From the NCBI GenBank assembly GCA_021234155.1, contig JAJEKV010000010.1:16686275-16750274 (forward strand): DNA of 64,000 nucleotides. Direction: 5' to 3'. The position numbers and the translations under genes are program-made. Position 1 is the first letter of the stretch. Every line of letters begins with the position of its first letter. This DNA comes from Isoetes taiwanensis. Its lineage: Eukaryota > Streptophyta > Lycopodiopsida > Isoetales > Isoetaceae. Shown piece after piece: positions 1-12,241 of this stretch. The notes beneath the pieces were generated by a model. It was not told the origin of the DNA. It was given only the letters and a program-made list of their open reading frames with translations, and ran no database searches.

Positions 1-40
1 TGGACAATAAAGTTCCATTCAATTCAATTCGATTCTCTTC
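1..40 (+). repeat. LINE 3' end with (TTCAA)n tail
   Basis: The window opens with the last bases of a LINE 3' UTR (TGGACAATAAAGTTCC) followed by TTCAATTCAATTCGATTC, a pentanucleotide tail. The same terminal words occur in reverse orientation at 606, 13487 and 26825, where the text reads GTGGACGATAAAA or close to it. The rest of this element lies outside the window to the left. The family is recognised by comparison inside the window only. Confidence 0.6.
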
Positions 41-605
41 TAACCACCTTGAGAGCTTTTCCACTACATTATTTATTTTCTTCACAGTTACAATTATTAT
101 AGACTTTGCAGTTGTAATTATTACAAAGAAGAAAGGAGAAAGGACAATACTAGTATAAATCTGCTAATAAGCTAATAATCAATATTATTCTATGATGTTA
201 AATGTAGAGATTGCATGAATACGAAATATTTTCACAAACACACTCTCAATATCACAAATTGGTAAATTATAGTGGATTTGGCTCAAGGCGTTCATCGTTC
301 AAGTGGTAAGTCTTTGTAACAATTCTATGCCCTTGCCTTATGCTTCGAGGGACTGCCTCACTATGGTAATGTCCATGTTTTGTCCAAATAGACCTCATTT
401 CTATCCTGGAGCTATAAAAATAGATAATTACTTATATTTTAATCAACGAAATAGAACTTGCGTTGCAGCTAAGATATCTAGTTTGTATTAAGTTGGTCTC
501 AGACAAGTTAGAGAGTGAATTCTACCATAAGGTTATTGATTAAGATAAGCCCTCATATCAAGCATGCTTTGGTATCCACTACGAGTCCTTGCGTAAATAT
601 GCTTA
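41..605. other. AT-rich stretch without recognisable gene
   Basis: I see no coding similarity, RNA gene or clear repeat here. Short open frames (for example 303-491) have no recognisable motif. Confidence 0.5.
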
Positions 606-770
606 GGAAGGAAGGAAGGAATGTATTTTATCATTCACCCGGAGATCAATCGCATCTTATGGGACCCAATACAAAAGCCACAGTTTGATTACTACCCGGA
701 TTAAAACCCTCATCAAGGGTTTTCGAGGGAAAACTCGTGGGTGTTAATCACTCTACCGGGACAAACCGTC
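606..770 (-). repeat. LINE 3' end fragment with (GGAA)n tail
   Basis: On the minus strand the segment ends in a GGGTCCCATAAGATGCG-type 3' UTR followed by a (TTCC)n tail (606-620). It aligns by eye with 13487-13615 and 26825-26943 through the words GGGACCCAATACAAAA and ACATTAC. Only the extreme 3' end is present, as expected for a strongly 5'-truncated LINE insertion. Confidence 0.6.
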
Positions 771-858
771 TAACATAACAAATGCAAAAACACACAAATA
801 TATACACTCATTTAGGGGAAGGCCAATACTATTTCAATTTATTGATATACTAGAAAAT

Positions 859-877
859 TGCCCACCTTCGGTGGGCA
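859..877. other. Short perfect hairpin
   Basis: TGCCCACC-TTC-GGTGGGCA is an 8-bp perfect stem with a 3-nt loop in AT-rich surroundings. No neighbouring gene gives it a role. Confidence 0.35.
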
Positions 878-1009
878 TCTTATATGATTGTACATCAAAG
901 TGGGGTATTAATATGTTACATGTTTATGGCATGTTAAATCTTAAGAAAATTGGCTAACCATTGGCTTTCACGAAGTTGTCGTTTGGGACAAACAACTTTC
1001 TTGTTGAAA

Positions 1010-1350
1010 CCTTTTAAAGATATTTCATGCATTGATAGAATCATCGTTTACATTTTAAAGGTGGCATATTATGCAAATGCCATTTCATGTATTGGTGGAA
1101 TTGTTGTTGCAATGTCTTTGGGCTTTAAAGGAATAGAGAGAATTTATGCAAATGCCATTTGATGTGTTGTTGGAATTGCTGTTGCAATGTCTTCGACCTT
1201 TAAAGGAATAGAGAGGATTCTGCTAAATGGTATACAAATAAGTTCTCTCGGCCAATACTAAAATTGGAATTATTGTTTTTATGTTAATGCCATTTGATGC
1301 GTTGGCGGAGTTGTTGCAATGACTTTGCTCTACAAATGGTATACAAAATA
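1010..1350. repeat. Degenerate tandem repeat, about 75-130 bp units
   Basis: Three to four imperfect copies begin with ATGCAAATGCCATTTGATG (about 1069, 1147, 1281) and continue with a G/T-rich block containing GTTGCAATGTCTT and CTTTAAAGGAATAGAGAG. The third copy carries extra sequence. No coding potential is evident. Confidence 0.6.
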
Positions 1351-1690
1351 TGTTAAATTGCTAACAGTAAGAATATCCCACCATACCCTGCATTTGCATT
1401 TGAAAATTGTTTTCAACTATAAGCAATTATATATTATAGATGTTTAGCGAAGTAATGCGACAATATGTCAACACTTAAATCTCTAAAGTCCAGGATATTA
1501 GGAAGAGCCATCTATGTTGAATATATTATTTATAAAGAGCAACAACAATGAGAGTGCCTAAGCTTTTTCAAGCGAATTCTAAAGTCTGACTTCTTAGGTC
1601 TGATATGCATTCACAAGAGATGCTAAGAATTTTGGCATCATATGATACACCATGATGCACCTTCAAATATATATCCAGTTTCTTCGAGAG

Positions 1691-1701
1691 TTTTTTTTTT
1701 T
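1691..1701 (-). repeat. Poly(A) tail of LINE-A
   Basis: T11 on the plus strand, followed on the plus strand by GAGGATAAAAATATAATTTC. Read on the minus strand this is an L1 3' end ending in A11. LINE-B has a near-identical end at 29751-29763. Confidence 0.75.
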
Positions 1702-4700
1702 GAGGATAAAAATATAATTTCTATTTACTTTAAAGGAATGGTACAAAGCCACATGGTAGGTAATTCTCATCCGCAAAATGAGATGAGGATAGCTACATGG
1801 CTCCTTCTGCACTATTCCCTGTAACGCTTCTTAGTGTGTTTAGGCAGGTTCCCTGTATATTTCACCTTTTACTTCTTCTTCTTCTCCTAAGGCTAACCTG
1901 AATTTTTTCAGCCTTTCAAGTACTATATGTAGAAGCTGACGTGGTTATGTCTTCGATTTTCATCAAGACCAAGGCGCTTCTCCTTTTCCCATATTGACCA
2001 GATTGTCCGTGCCCCAGCTATATGAAAGGCCACCTTCTTCATGGTGCACCATTCTTGGGGAAGGATTCAACAACAGCCCTTGGTACCCAATGGGTATCAT
2101 CTAAAGCTATCCACTCCATGCTCCCATACTACTTTTGCAATTTCACATTCCACCGCAATGTTCTAAGGATTCCCTGCTCTCGCCTCACAGACAAGGGGCA
2201 TACACCGGGTCGACGTTGTTGTCCCATTTGAGACTAGTTGATTAACCCTTTGGAACCCCGTATCACTCCGCCAGAGGAAAGCATTTATTCGAGGGGAAGA
2301 TATTTCTAATGACTTCCAGAGTTTTTGAGGTTTCTCATTGGCCATTAACTCCATTTGCTGGTATTGAGGTAGCTCTTAGTCCTCAAGAAGCTCGTGAGCT
2401 TGATTTCACAAACTTGTTTGGCAAAATCGCTGGCATAACCCATGGATTGATCTCCCAGAGTTATTGTGTTTGAAGCATCGGGTAATACAATTTCTCCCAT
2501 ATTATTTTGTTCACAATTTACAAGTAAAAACGTACCTGAAATTCTCACTAACTGACTAATTGCTCTCCCTTTGTACCATTGAGCACAAGAATCTATTCCA
2601 CACTTTTTTCCAATTCTTACCATCCTTGTGACCACCATGCCTCTAAGGGGTCTCGCTTGTTGTGCGTAACCACCGTACCCACCATGGAGGGAAGTTCGGG
2701 TCACAAATTTATTGATGTCAAGCTGCAAATAATTTTTTTATGACTTTCCAAGCCGACATTAATCCTTCAGAATGGAGAAGCTTCTTACATGGCTTCAAGA
2801 TCAAAAAGAGTGACCAAGTGGGAGTGACACTTTGACGAGGGCTTACTATGTTTACACGGTGACGCTAATAGAGCCTCGTTGATGAGGGGTGACACCGAGA
2901 CTTCACCTCCTTCAGAGGATCTTCCCAAAATGAATTTGGCTATTAATACTTTGCTCTGTAAAGATATGTCAACCATTCCAATTCCTCCTTTCCTATTTCT
3001 ATCTCTTAACTTCCACCGCCGCATTTTGACTTAATCGCCTTCTTTCATTCCCTCCCGTATTACAAAGTTATGGATTAGCCCTTCTAATTTTGTACCTTCT
3101 CCTTTGGGGTTGCAAAATTGATGACGCAGTAGACGCAGGAGTATTGCTTAACACGTTTTGCCAATCGTAATCCGACCGCAAGTGATAGCTTTGCCACCTT
3201 CCACCAATTCTTAAGTGTTTCCTCAAGGCCTAGTAGTATTTCTCAGTCTCCATTTGTGCTTTTAGCTGATATTGATGCCCACCGGCACACCTAATAGGTT
3301 GGAATGCTCACCGAATTATTTTCCATGGTAGGATTGACAAGCATGTTGGATGTGGGTTCTTCCAGCGCCATTGTAATCAAGCATTTCTTCCAAGCTATTG
3401 AGAAGGAGGCTAGTAATTTTGCCTCAGCATTACGACGTGTTCTCTTCCTCCCATTTCTATAAATAGAAATGTGTCAGTCAGATATTGGTTACATATTTGA
3501 TGAGAGCATCCAACACTTTTAGCCCCCGAATCATACCGCCTCTTCGAGGTTTGTCCTAATATTTTAGAGTGCTTCGCTGCTATATTGAAGAGACATTAAG
3601 GGCATCCTTGCCCCATGCCCCTTTTATGTCAACATTGAGAGGGTTCACTCTTGAATAGGATCAAGCTCGAAAGCAGCATCGTAAGCTTCATGACTTCCTC
3701 TTCGTAATTTCCACAACCCGCCTTGAGCATCATTTTATGCAGAAAACTCCATCCGATAATCGTCATAAGCTTTGGTGAAGTCTAGCTTTAGGTAGGCCAC
3801 CTTGACTTGTTTTTCTAGCCTGCAAACCTTCAATGCCGCCGCGACGCTGTTCGTGATACTCCCCGCCGGGTAGAAAGCCCGATTGGGTTTGTGATGCCTT
3901 CAGCTAGAATTGGCTTTGATTCTTCTCTCGCCATAGCCTTAGCTATGATTTTATAGAATGCAGATAAAGTGTGATGGGCCTAATCATTGATTGTGCTTGG
4001 CTCTACTCTTGGGGAACCAAGGAAATACTTCCCTGCGGTTCACCTTTGGATTTAGATTTTCTGCTGCAAAAAGTCCACAGAGAAGATATCATCCTTAACC
4101 CATTCCCAATTACATTGATAGAATTTATGGGAATACCATCCATATTCTGACATTTATTTTAGCCAAGAAAAGTAGCCTTTGGAAGGTCCCTGGGTCAGAG
4201 AGGGGAAGACTTAACATATCTTGTCAAGCAGAGTTCACACAGGTGAGACTTTGAAACCACCAAATACCAATGTCTCTTGAAATGGTAACTTATACCTCCA
4301 AAGAAAGCAAAGTGAAATGGTTATATAGATACCTTTGAGATCTCCGAGATTTGAGAATCAGGAAATGGGCCATTTTGGAGTGACAGATGATAGTGTGGAA
4401 GATCTCTCTTTCTTTTAGATGTCTTGAAGAAGGACTTTGTGCATTTGTCACTTTCTTTTAGCCGTGTCAAACCTGCTTTTGAGACCGTTTCTGGGCTATC
4501 TTGACCTCTTTCTAATGTCTTTATCTCGCTCTCTACTTATCCTTTTCTCCCTCCATCCCATCATTGGGGCCCACGCTCTAAGTGAGAAGTTGGCCATGCA
4601 AGGAGTCCGCTTCTCCCTTCTTTTTTCACTTTAGCCCTACCCCAGCTTTAGCATAATTTTAATATTTGAAAGAGTCAAGTATCATGGTTTCCATACTAGC

Positions 4701-5515
4701 CTCCTTGCCTAAAGCCACAATTGCCATATGCTTTTGCGTGACTCCACAAAAATCGGTCTTCAAATATCCGTATTTAATTTGAATACCTTTTAGAAGTTCT
4801 AAACCTACACTCTAGTAGATATCACTTGTGATTATGATCGAGATAGCGCTCTTGAGTTGATTGGACCTTTTGGAGGTTTGGAAGGATGGAGAAAGCCATC
4901 ATTCATGTAGCATCTATCGCCTTTAAGTGCATCGCCCCTCCCCGCCCCAGCCATCCATTACACCATGTAACTCTTATCTCCCTCCACCATAAAACCCATA
5001 TCCTCTATCAATTCATACTCACCAAGCTTCTCAAACCCATGTACAATTCTCGACGACACCCCCTTTGTCTGTCATCCTCTTCCACCATCCACCATGTTGA
5101 AATCCCTCACACAGCCAAGCTACCCGACTTCCAAGGCCTATTACCCATGTCCGAGAGTGGGTCTATAAAGCACCTCTGCCCCCTGCTTGTTGTATGAAAT
5201 ATTCTGCACTCTACATTCCCACCTTCTTGTTGCCATAGAATTATACCACCTACTCAAACCTCGTCAACCGTATCACATACTTTTACATCCTTCCAAGCGA
5301 TCAAAGTGCCCTCGCGACTAGAATTCATCGCAAATGATTTAATATTCTTTACCTATTGTGTTAATCAATCCGCATCTCCCTGCTTACATTTATGCTCGCG
5401 TATTGGCTATTATGTCCGATTTATCTCCTTGATCAAGCGCTTTGACAGACCGCTTTTCTTGTATTCCTCGAGGATTTTACCCCTCGACATTCCAAAGCAG
5501 GATTTTGTAATTCAT
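1691..5515 (-). pseudogene. L1-type LINE ORF2 (endonuclease-reverse transcriptase), decayed (LINE-A)
   Basis: Minus-strand relic of a plant L1 ORF2. It starts at an ATG (5515-5513) with MNYKILLWNV, the usual beginning of the APE-type endonuclease. The endonuclease motif DFNMVD follows near 5106-5089. The reverse transcriptase is marked by YLKLDFTKAYDDYRMEF (about 3806-3740), and the post-RT region by KGGIGMVDISLQSKVLIAKF (2990-2930) and a zf-RVT-like segment SSPRINAFLWRSDTGFQ near 2300-2250. Stops and frameshifts are frequent, so no functional protein is made. A poly(A) tail, seen as T11 on the plus strand, closes the element at 1691. In the living family this protein nicks target DNA and copies the element RNA at the nick. 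Confidence 0.85.
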
Positions 5516-5559
5516 GGGGAGATGTTTGGAGACCTCTTTCTTCCTTTTCATGTTGTCTG

Positions 5560-7000
5560 CTCCATCCTGTGTCTATTGCTTCATTTCTTTTTTTTTTTTT
5601 TTCCTCACATCAAGCGTGTCTTCGCTCTTCCCATTCTCCTCTATCATTGCAAGGTTCCATTTACCTGCTTTTGTGTGATGGGAGACACTCTATAGCAAAC
5701 CAACTCTCCATCCTACAATATTCCACGCATTTCCTTTTGTCTTGTTCCTGCAATGCTCTCCGGGAATCATTACTTCTTAATGTAATCGAGAAAGGGTTGT
5801 TTACCCTGCAGACAATGTGGAGTGCTAAGAGACTGGGAGGGGACTTTGCCAGGGTCCTCCATTCTTCGGAAAAGCAATATTTCGTTCTCCTTTTGCTCGC
5901 CTCCCACTCCAAGTTTGACCATTTGTTTTGGCTGAGTTCTAGCCCCTCACGCCTGTGCATAGACTACGTAGGACCCTCAAGCTGGAGATGCCGCACAGGA
6001 CTTCATGTAGGGACCCATGGTTGGAGATGTCGCGGTCGCTTAGTGTTGGGGGTTTCAAGCCCCCTCGCCCCGGCACATGGGGTGATTGTTATGGAGCCGC
6101 GGGGTCGCCAAGACCCCACCCCCTTGTAGGGGGGTCTTGGGATTATCGCCTGGTGGCTTGATGTTGAGGACTCACCTCTTTAGATCTTGGCTCGAGGGTT
6201 TTCTTCCAGCCTCAATTTTATATCCGAAACATTCTTGTGATATTTCCCATTTGTTAGTCAACTCAAGGGAATTTGAAAAGCAATGCCACTCTTAACTATC
6301 ACCCTGGGTATGCTCGCCTTTGTCGAATTGCTACACAAATCCTTGGCCTCCGCTGAATGTGTGAGATATAATGCCATCTATTGTGTTAAGAAGTAACAAC
6401 CTTAAAATCCTCGTATCACAAGTCCGAGGTAGGTGTTCGATCTCCAAAGATGGGATCTTGATTGTCGACATTTGGTGGGGGATAGTCAGGAGAGTAGTAT
6501 TGGTATAAGATGTATTCCCCATAAAGGTGTGTCCTCAAGAGTCTTCGAGCCACCATCTTATCTACTGCATCTTCACTTTGGAATAAGATGAGGAAGAAGT
6601 TGCCACCTAGTGCCTTTAGAGATTCATGTTGGGGCAAACCTAGCTCTTTTCAAGTGTATTGACAAATTAAGATTCTAGTTTACTTAAAAGTCCGTGAATC
6701 CTCCCTCAGAAGAATCCTATAATGTGATCGATACTGAAGTTCTCCACCACTTCTTTACATGCATACCGTCTATCTCTCGCTATTGAAAGACTCCTCGCTC
6801 TACTTCCATATTTCCCTTCGGCCTTTTTTTTCAGTCGGCCTTTATTTAAATTGCTCGTGATCTTGGCAAAACCCGCTTCATGGCGTCGTGATCTTACTCC
6901 TCAAACTCGCTGTTTCTATTGGCATTGCTTTTTATCCATTCGGTGAATCGGGCTTCTGTTAACTCTTACAGGTGTCGTTTTTCCAAGCTCTCCGACAAGC
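5560..7000 (-). pseudogene. L1 ORF1 (DUF4283-like RNA-binding protein) remnant of LINE-A
   Basis: Upstream of ORF2 on the same strand, 6637-6416 encodes a block with FFLILFQSEDAVDKMVARRL and, about ten residues on, ILYQYYSPDYPPPN. This is the pattern of plant L1 ORF1 DUF4283 domains, which end in a W/Y-SPDF-type motif. Another open stretch at 5960-5661 lies where the basic C-terminal part would be. No CCHC knuckle could be read. The family product coats element RNA. The 5' boundary is not defined; 7000 is approximate. Confidence 0.6.
6108..6140. other. GC-rich hairpin inside LINE-A ORF1 region
   Basis: CCAAGACCCC (6108-6117) and GGGGTCTTGG (6131-6140) are perfect inverted 10-mers separated by 13 nt. 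They lie in decayed LINE ORF1 sequence and may be chance or a secondary insertion. Confidence 0.4.
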
Positions 7001-9630
7001 ATTCTTACTCCTCTTACTACTTAAGTCCGGATTTTGCATTGTTATTATGCCCTTCTTCGGCCTGTAGTTCTTAGACGATGTGGTTTGTGGAGACAAATTT
7101 TTATTGGCTCCCTTTGTTGATTGAATATCTTCCCCCTTGTAGCTCCCACTCTACTACTCTCTTCCATAATTGCCTACCATTCTCACGTTTGGTGCTTTGC
7201 ATCCGCTAGTTTTTTATTTGCTTCCATTTCTTTCTTTGTTCACTACGCTTTCTACTCTTCCATGGTGAAGCTTCCATGGATGATTCCTCAATTCAGGATT
7301 GTTTGGGTTTTCCCCACCACATGCATTATCTTCCTCCTGCCCCTGCCCCTATCATTGCAATTTTCAATTTCTGACAGTCTGATAGCACTAACGCTTGCAT
7401 TGGCGTGATCTTCCCTGTCGATGCTTTACTCATTCATTGTCTTTTGCATGGTCTATACTATGTGAGGCGCGCAGGACAGTATAAAAGGCCTAGATTTATT
7501 TTTGTGACGCCTTTTAGGAGATGATTTACCTTGTGTTGGGCGTAGCCCCAATTACAGATCGGATTGATGGAAGCCCCATCTTCTGACGCATTTTTCCGCC
7601 CCCCGAATCCGCCATTTATTGTAGTCCAAATCAAGTACTGCCGGGTAGATGCAGTAGGAGGCCATGGGGCCTCAGTACACCGGTTAAACCTGTGTCGATT
7701 TCGACACTTCCAAGGCTGCCACTATCGCTGCATTCCTTTCTTCCTACTACCGCAAAGGGCCCCGCTTCTTCCCTTTGCTTCCTTCTATCCTTGTTCGAAC
7801 TCATCATCTACCCGTTCAAGCTCAAAGACTAGATTGGACCACCAGCCTTTACTCCTAAGTTAGCTTTTTCAGATTTGCATTCCTACCAGTTAGAAGGAGC
7901 TGGGCTGCTTGTGGAGGTGTTACCTTGGCTCGCTGGTCTGTGACTGGCTTCAGAACAGCCTTTGTCGGGCAAAGAAGGCCGTCAGCTCTTTACCGCTACC
8001 GCTAATATCGCCATCGCCGTAAAGATCCATCTCTTCACCCTTCCAAGAAAATGTTCTTCTGAGAGTTGGTTCTAATTTTAAATCCATGTATATGAAAAGT
8101 TACGTGGCCTTTATTAACCAATAATAATATGTAGAAAGAGCAAATTTTTATAAAGAATAATATCATGCATTTTTGTTTCTCCGGCAGACGCTCAACTTTG
8201 GTCTCATGAAGAACCGAATAGTTTTAGCATAATCAAGCTCTTTTTACATTCACATGTATATGCATCACCATATAGACAATCGTTGAATTGTAACAAAACT
8301 ATGTTTAGATTTAGAACACATGTTGCTATACCCGGAGGCCAATGAAAAATGCATGCTAGGGCAAAGTGTTACACCATATTGAGGCGTGAATCTATAATGC
8401 AAATTTTGAAGCTACCTTGTCAAGATTGCTATCCGCGGTGACAAGTGGGTGAAAGAAGTCGAAACTAAAAGGCTTTATATTTATCCGGGCCCAACTTGCA
8501 AACAGAGATGGCAAACATTTTGTCTTGCAGATGTATGCTAAATTCATCATGATGAGGTATCCAAGGGGTTCACAGCTTTAATGATAACCCATCCAAGATG
8601 CACGGAAGGGGTTTTGGACCCATTTTGTACATATACGGGTCATGGGGTCCTTTTTTATGGTATTTTGCACTATCCTAGGTAATTTTATCTCGAAGGGTCA
8701 AAATTTGCTTTTAAAGATCCAGATACGGGGAAGTTTTTGCTACCCCATGCACTAGATGGTATTATCCCCTTATACATGAGTGAACTCCCTTTGAGGTATC
8801 ATGAATTGCATATATTTGATGTCTCAGAATCGCTTGTTCCTTCTATGATTTCTAATCCTTTTCTTAATAAAATATCAATAATAGAAATAATATCATAATA
8901 CTATCATAGTGCTGTAAGATATCTATATAAAACTCAAAGTGCTCTCAAGATTTTATTCGGCATCGTGATATCAATTCCATTTGTTAACAACCTCCCTGCA
9001 AGGTGAGGACTAGTGCAATAGGATCGAACAAATATTATTATCATGTAATGAAGTTTGACAACCAAAACACCTAACCCGCAAAATAGTTAGTCAAACCAAT
9101 ATTTAAGACCATAGTTGCAGTAAATCGTGGTGAAATGCAGCTACCATAACATCAATTCGGCCAATGTTGCATATGCAATTTGACAAATGGTATCTCGATT
9201 TGTCTCAGAGAATTATGGGGAACAATGCGGAAAACATATGCAAAATGCTTCTTCACGACAGCTTCAGCAACAATGTTCTAAATACTAAATACTACTACAC
9301 ATCATTCAAGTAGAAGTCCAATACCATAGAAAATACATGATACCCCATTGAATCACTGACCGTATTACACTTTGGGTAACTCTAACTTGTCCTACCATAA
9401 TCTACCGCTTATTTCAGGGTAAGTTCTGGCCTATTCACATAATGCAAATTCCAATCATAAATGTAGTTTTGTTTTAGATATTCATAGAAAATGTTCTAGA
9501 AGGAATTTGGCTTGCTAACTCAAACTTTTCCCCTCAGAAGGAAAAGGTGAGACTCATAGTCCCAAAAGCATATTAAACTAATGGTATATTGGCATTTGGC
9601 AAGCACCTGCGACAATAAATTCAAGGCTTT
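7000..9630. other. No supported gene
   Basis: The left part (to about 8000) is C/T-rich on the plus strand and may be the 5' UTR and early ORF1 of LINE-A. From 8000 to 9630 the sequence is AT-rich with short frames only. I see no domain, RNA gene or terminal repeat. Confidence 0.45.
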
Positions 9631-10915
9631 GAATAATCCCATCGATCCGACATCGGATCGCCATTCTAGAATGGAGCATGCATGTCTTTGCATGCATGCA
9701 TGCGGCGCGATGCCTTTTCCGGGTTGGGAGATCGCTATTTTTAGGCGCCGGGTTCTCAGATCAACGCTCCCATCTACGCTTCCTCTTCTCTCAAATAGCA
9801 TTCTTCTTTTTGTTGAGTTTTCATGTGAGCCCTTATTCTAGAATCCCATCGATCCGGACATCGATCACCATTCTAGAATACGAGTATTGCATGTCTTGCA
9901 TGCATGCATGCCATGCCCTTTCTCTCGGGTTGGGAGATCTTTAGGCTTGCTCGTGATCAACGCCCTCATCTGGGCTGGCTTCCTCTCTTTCTCCTCAAAT
10001 AGCATCTCTTTTCTTTGAACCTTACGCAGGAGGGCTTCCCGCTATTATTTGGGCTAATTTACATTTCTTTCTTCATGCTGTGGTATGTCCTTTCTGTGGC
10101 TTTGACTCTTCTTTAGCCTTCATCCCTCGCGGACTTTCGGCCCTCGATTCCACTCTTGTTAAGGAAGTCCTTTGGTATTCGACGGGCTTGTTGAGTTTCA
10201 TAGCAGCCCCATTCTAGAATCCCATCGAACCGGTGACATCGGATCGCCATTCTAGAATGGGGCTTAGCATGCATGTCTTTGCATGCATGCAGCGGGCGCA
10301 TGCCCTTCTCTGCCGGGGATCGCCATTTTAGGTGCTGTCAAAGATCAACGCCCTTACCTGGCTTTCTCAGCATCTTCTTCTTTTCTTTGAACCCACCCTC
10401 CCCCTTTGTTTATCAGACATTTGTCGCCTGGCACGCCGCTGACCAGCCTCGCATTTTGAAGAGGTTTTTATTGTCGGCACGCTGATCACCTCCACTGGGA
10501 GGTTTGTTTTGCCACGCTTTTTGTGTTGGTGATGTGCAAAAAAAGTGCTGGCGAAGGCAACCGCTTTTCTCGACTTCTCCATTCGCGGGTTTTGGGATAT
10601 TTCTTCGCCTTTACGCTTGTCCAGCCTCGCCGGCTGGGCTTATCACTCAAGGTTTTCCTCGAAAAACACGAAAGGGCTGGCTTTTAATCCCTGTGATAAG
10701 CTTTCTCGCATAATGCTAAAGCCAAACATCATCTATTAGCATTGTAATTTATGGGGTTCAAATTATATAATTGGATATTCCCTTTGTTTTTCTTTTCATG
10801 GGTAGTTCGCGATGCGTGCAACTACCCACCATCCACCATTGTAGAAAATCATCGAGATGAATGAGAAGCCTAGTCTAAGCGCTTGTTGGTTTCATGCCAG
10901 CCCCATTCTAGAATA
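9630..10915. repeat. Repeat family built on paired ATTCTAGAAT palindromes
   Basis: Four related units lie in tandem. The core is ATTCTAGAAT, then 24-28 nt containing CCCATCGATCCGGACATCGG-like sequence, then ATTCTAGAAT again. Exact palindromes are at 9663-9672, 9835-9844 with 9870-9879, 10211-10220 with 10249-10258, and 10905-10914. Each core is preceded by a TTGTTGAGTTTCAT-like block. Three are followed by GCATGCATG clusters, GGGTTGGGAGATCGC-like sequence and a TCAAATAGCAT block. Spacing between cores is about 0.2, 0.37 and 0.69 kb because units carry different inserts. No ORF is conserved between units. Confidence 0.75.
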
Positions 10916-11092
10916 TAGCGCAATAAGTCCGTAACTTGAAAATTAACACTCACATGGAGAAGCTCTTTTACTTTGCTAACAAATATTTCCATTCTATTCA
11001 CACCATAATATTTGTATTACATGTGGCATTGCACTCCTTACATGATATTTGAAGATTTTGATTATAAATCTACGTGAACCGCTCACAAAAAG

Positions 11093-11602
11093 TTAAGGCA
11101 ATTGTATAATCGGTTTTATGATAATCCAGGCCACCATATTCGCATAGTGCTTAGTACGTAATAGAAAACATATCTCCTCACCTTCTAATTGGAATTCCTT
11201 GCCCACGCCATAAAAAGGATGATCAATGACCTCCATGTTTTCAAAGGCATTTAAAAGGCCCCCATTAAAGCCGATTCTATTTTCACTAAGCTTTCCAGCT
11301 ATTTGCATTGATTTGGATCTAAACTTTTGGATTGTGCTTCCTACTTCATAAAACCGCCAAGTAAATAAAGAACAACATAGGTGTACTTTGTTAGCAATGG
11401 AGGTCTTAACCAGAATGGCGGGTTTCATAGTTTCAAAAGAATAGTAACGAAGAACACCAAAACATACCTTTATTTGTTGAGGAGTCATATCAACACCTTC
11501 AGAACATTCTTCGAATCCCTTTGACGCTTTATTGATGAACACAATAACATCCAAGACCACAAAAACATTTACAATAAAGTTCACGCTTAACCACTCTATC
11601 AA
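11093..11602 (-). CDS. Unrecognised 169-codon open frame
   Basis: An uninterrupted minus-strand frame of 169 codons in a region where most frames are broken. It opens at a TTG, not an ATG, so it could be an internal exon or a chance frame. The product is mixed hydrophobic and charged: an N-terminal apolar run (VNFIVNVFVVLDVIVFI) followed by a soluble-looking stretch with MTPQQIKVCFGVLRYYSFE and GGLLNAFENMEVIDHPFYG. I do not recognise the family, and no retroelement motif is visible. It may belong with the open frame at 11860-12241 on the same strand. Confidence 0.3.
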   Translation of the reverse strand: MIEWLSVNFIVNVFVVLDVIVFINKASKGFEECSEGVDMTPQQIKVCFGVLRYYSFETMKPAILVKTSIANKVHLCCSLFTWRFYEVGSTIQKFRSKSMQIAGKLSENRIGFNGGLLNAFENMEVIDHPFYGVGKEFQLEGEEICFLLRTKHYANMVAWIIIKPIIQLP

Positions 11603-11859
11603 GCCTCCTACTACTTACCAGGCCTATCTACCGTAATAATTCCATAAACACGATCGCCAAAAGTTCCAAGGTTTCTAGAGTTCAACGACCCCCTAAACTT
11701 ACCCTGTGTTGCCAACAATAAATGTGTAGTGCCTGCTATATACCGTTTTTGTAATTTGTTATTTGGTTTGCTTGGTCGATACTTTATCCCTTTGCCGCTA
11801 GTAAGTTACATCTTTACATGTCGTATTTCAAGCTTACTTCTAATTTCACAAGGCTACAC

Positions 11860-12241
11860 CTATACGTTTGATGCCTCTAAAACCTGGCAGTTGGTTACGT
11901 CCTCCCCGCCACCCTCAAACGCTGCTATACTTTTGCTAAGAAGTATGTGCTTTGCATCTGAGCTCAAAAGTTTATCGGTAAATTGCCTGACCTCGTTTGA
12001 AGGTGCATCTACTCTTGTTCTTAGTGCCAACACATCCAATCTAATAAGAAGAACTACTACTTGCACACTGTGACATCGACTTGCTCCTCCAAGATGGGTT
12101 CGCCCTAAAGTCCTGAACATAAAACCCAAAGTGAGATTTAAGGAGGTCTGAAGGTGAATAAAAAATATTGGAACATTCTTGCAAAATAGGATACCTGATG
12201 ACAGATGTTGCTGCAATGCTTGTTCTACTTGGCCTCTTCAA
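11860..12241 (-). CDS. Unrecognised open frame, possible exon
   Basis: On the minus strand, 12216-11860 is open for 118 codons. Its C-terminal part, with ALRTRVDAPSNEVRQF and DAKHILLSKSIAAFEGGGED, looks like a helical or coiled-coil segment. A good splice acceptor (TTTTATGTTCAG) lies about 90 codons before the end and a possible donor (GTATAGGT) at its end near 11861. It could be an exon joined to the frame at 11602-11093. No family is recognised and no promoter or start was identified. Confidence 0.25.

Noticed and set aside
5306-6129. Two long plus-strand frames (129 and 186 codons)
   Set aside because: They are antisense to LINE-A ORF1 and ORF2 and are Phe/Leu/Ser-rich because of pyrimidine-rich sequence.
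9660-9720. GCATGCATGCATG as a simple microsatellite
   Set aside because: The runs are short and always follow the palindrome pair, so they are treated as part of that repeat unit.
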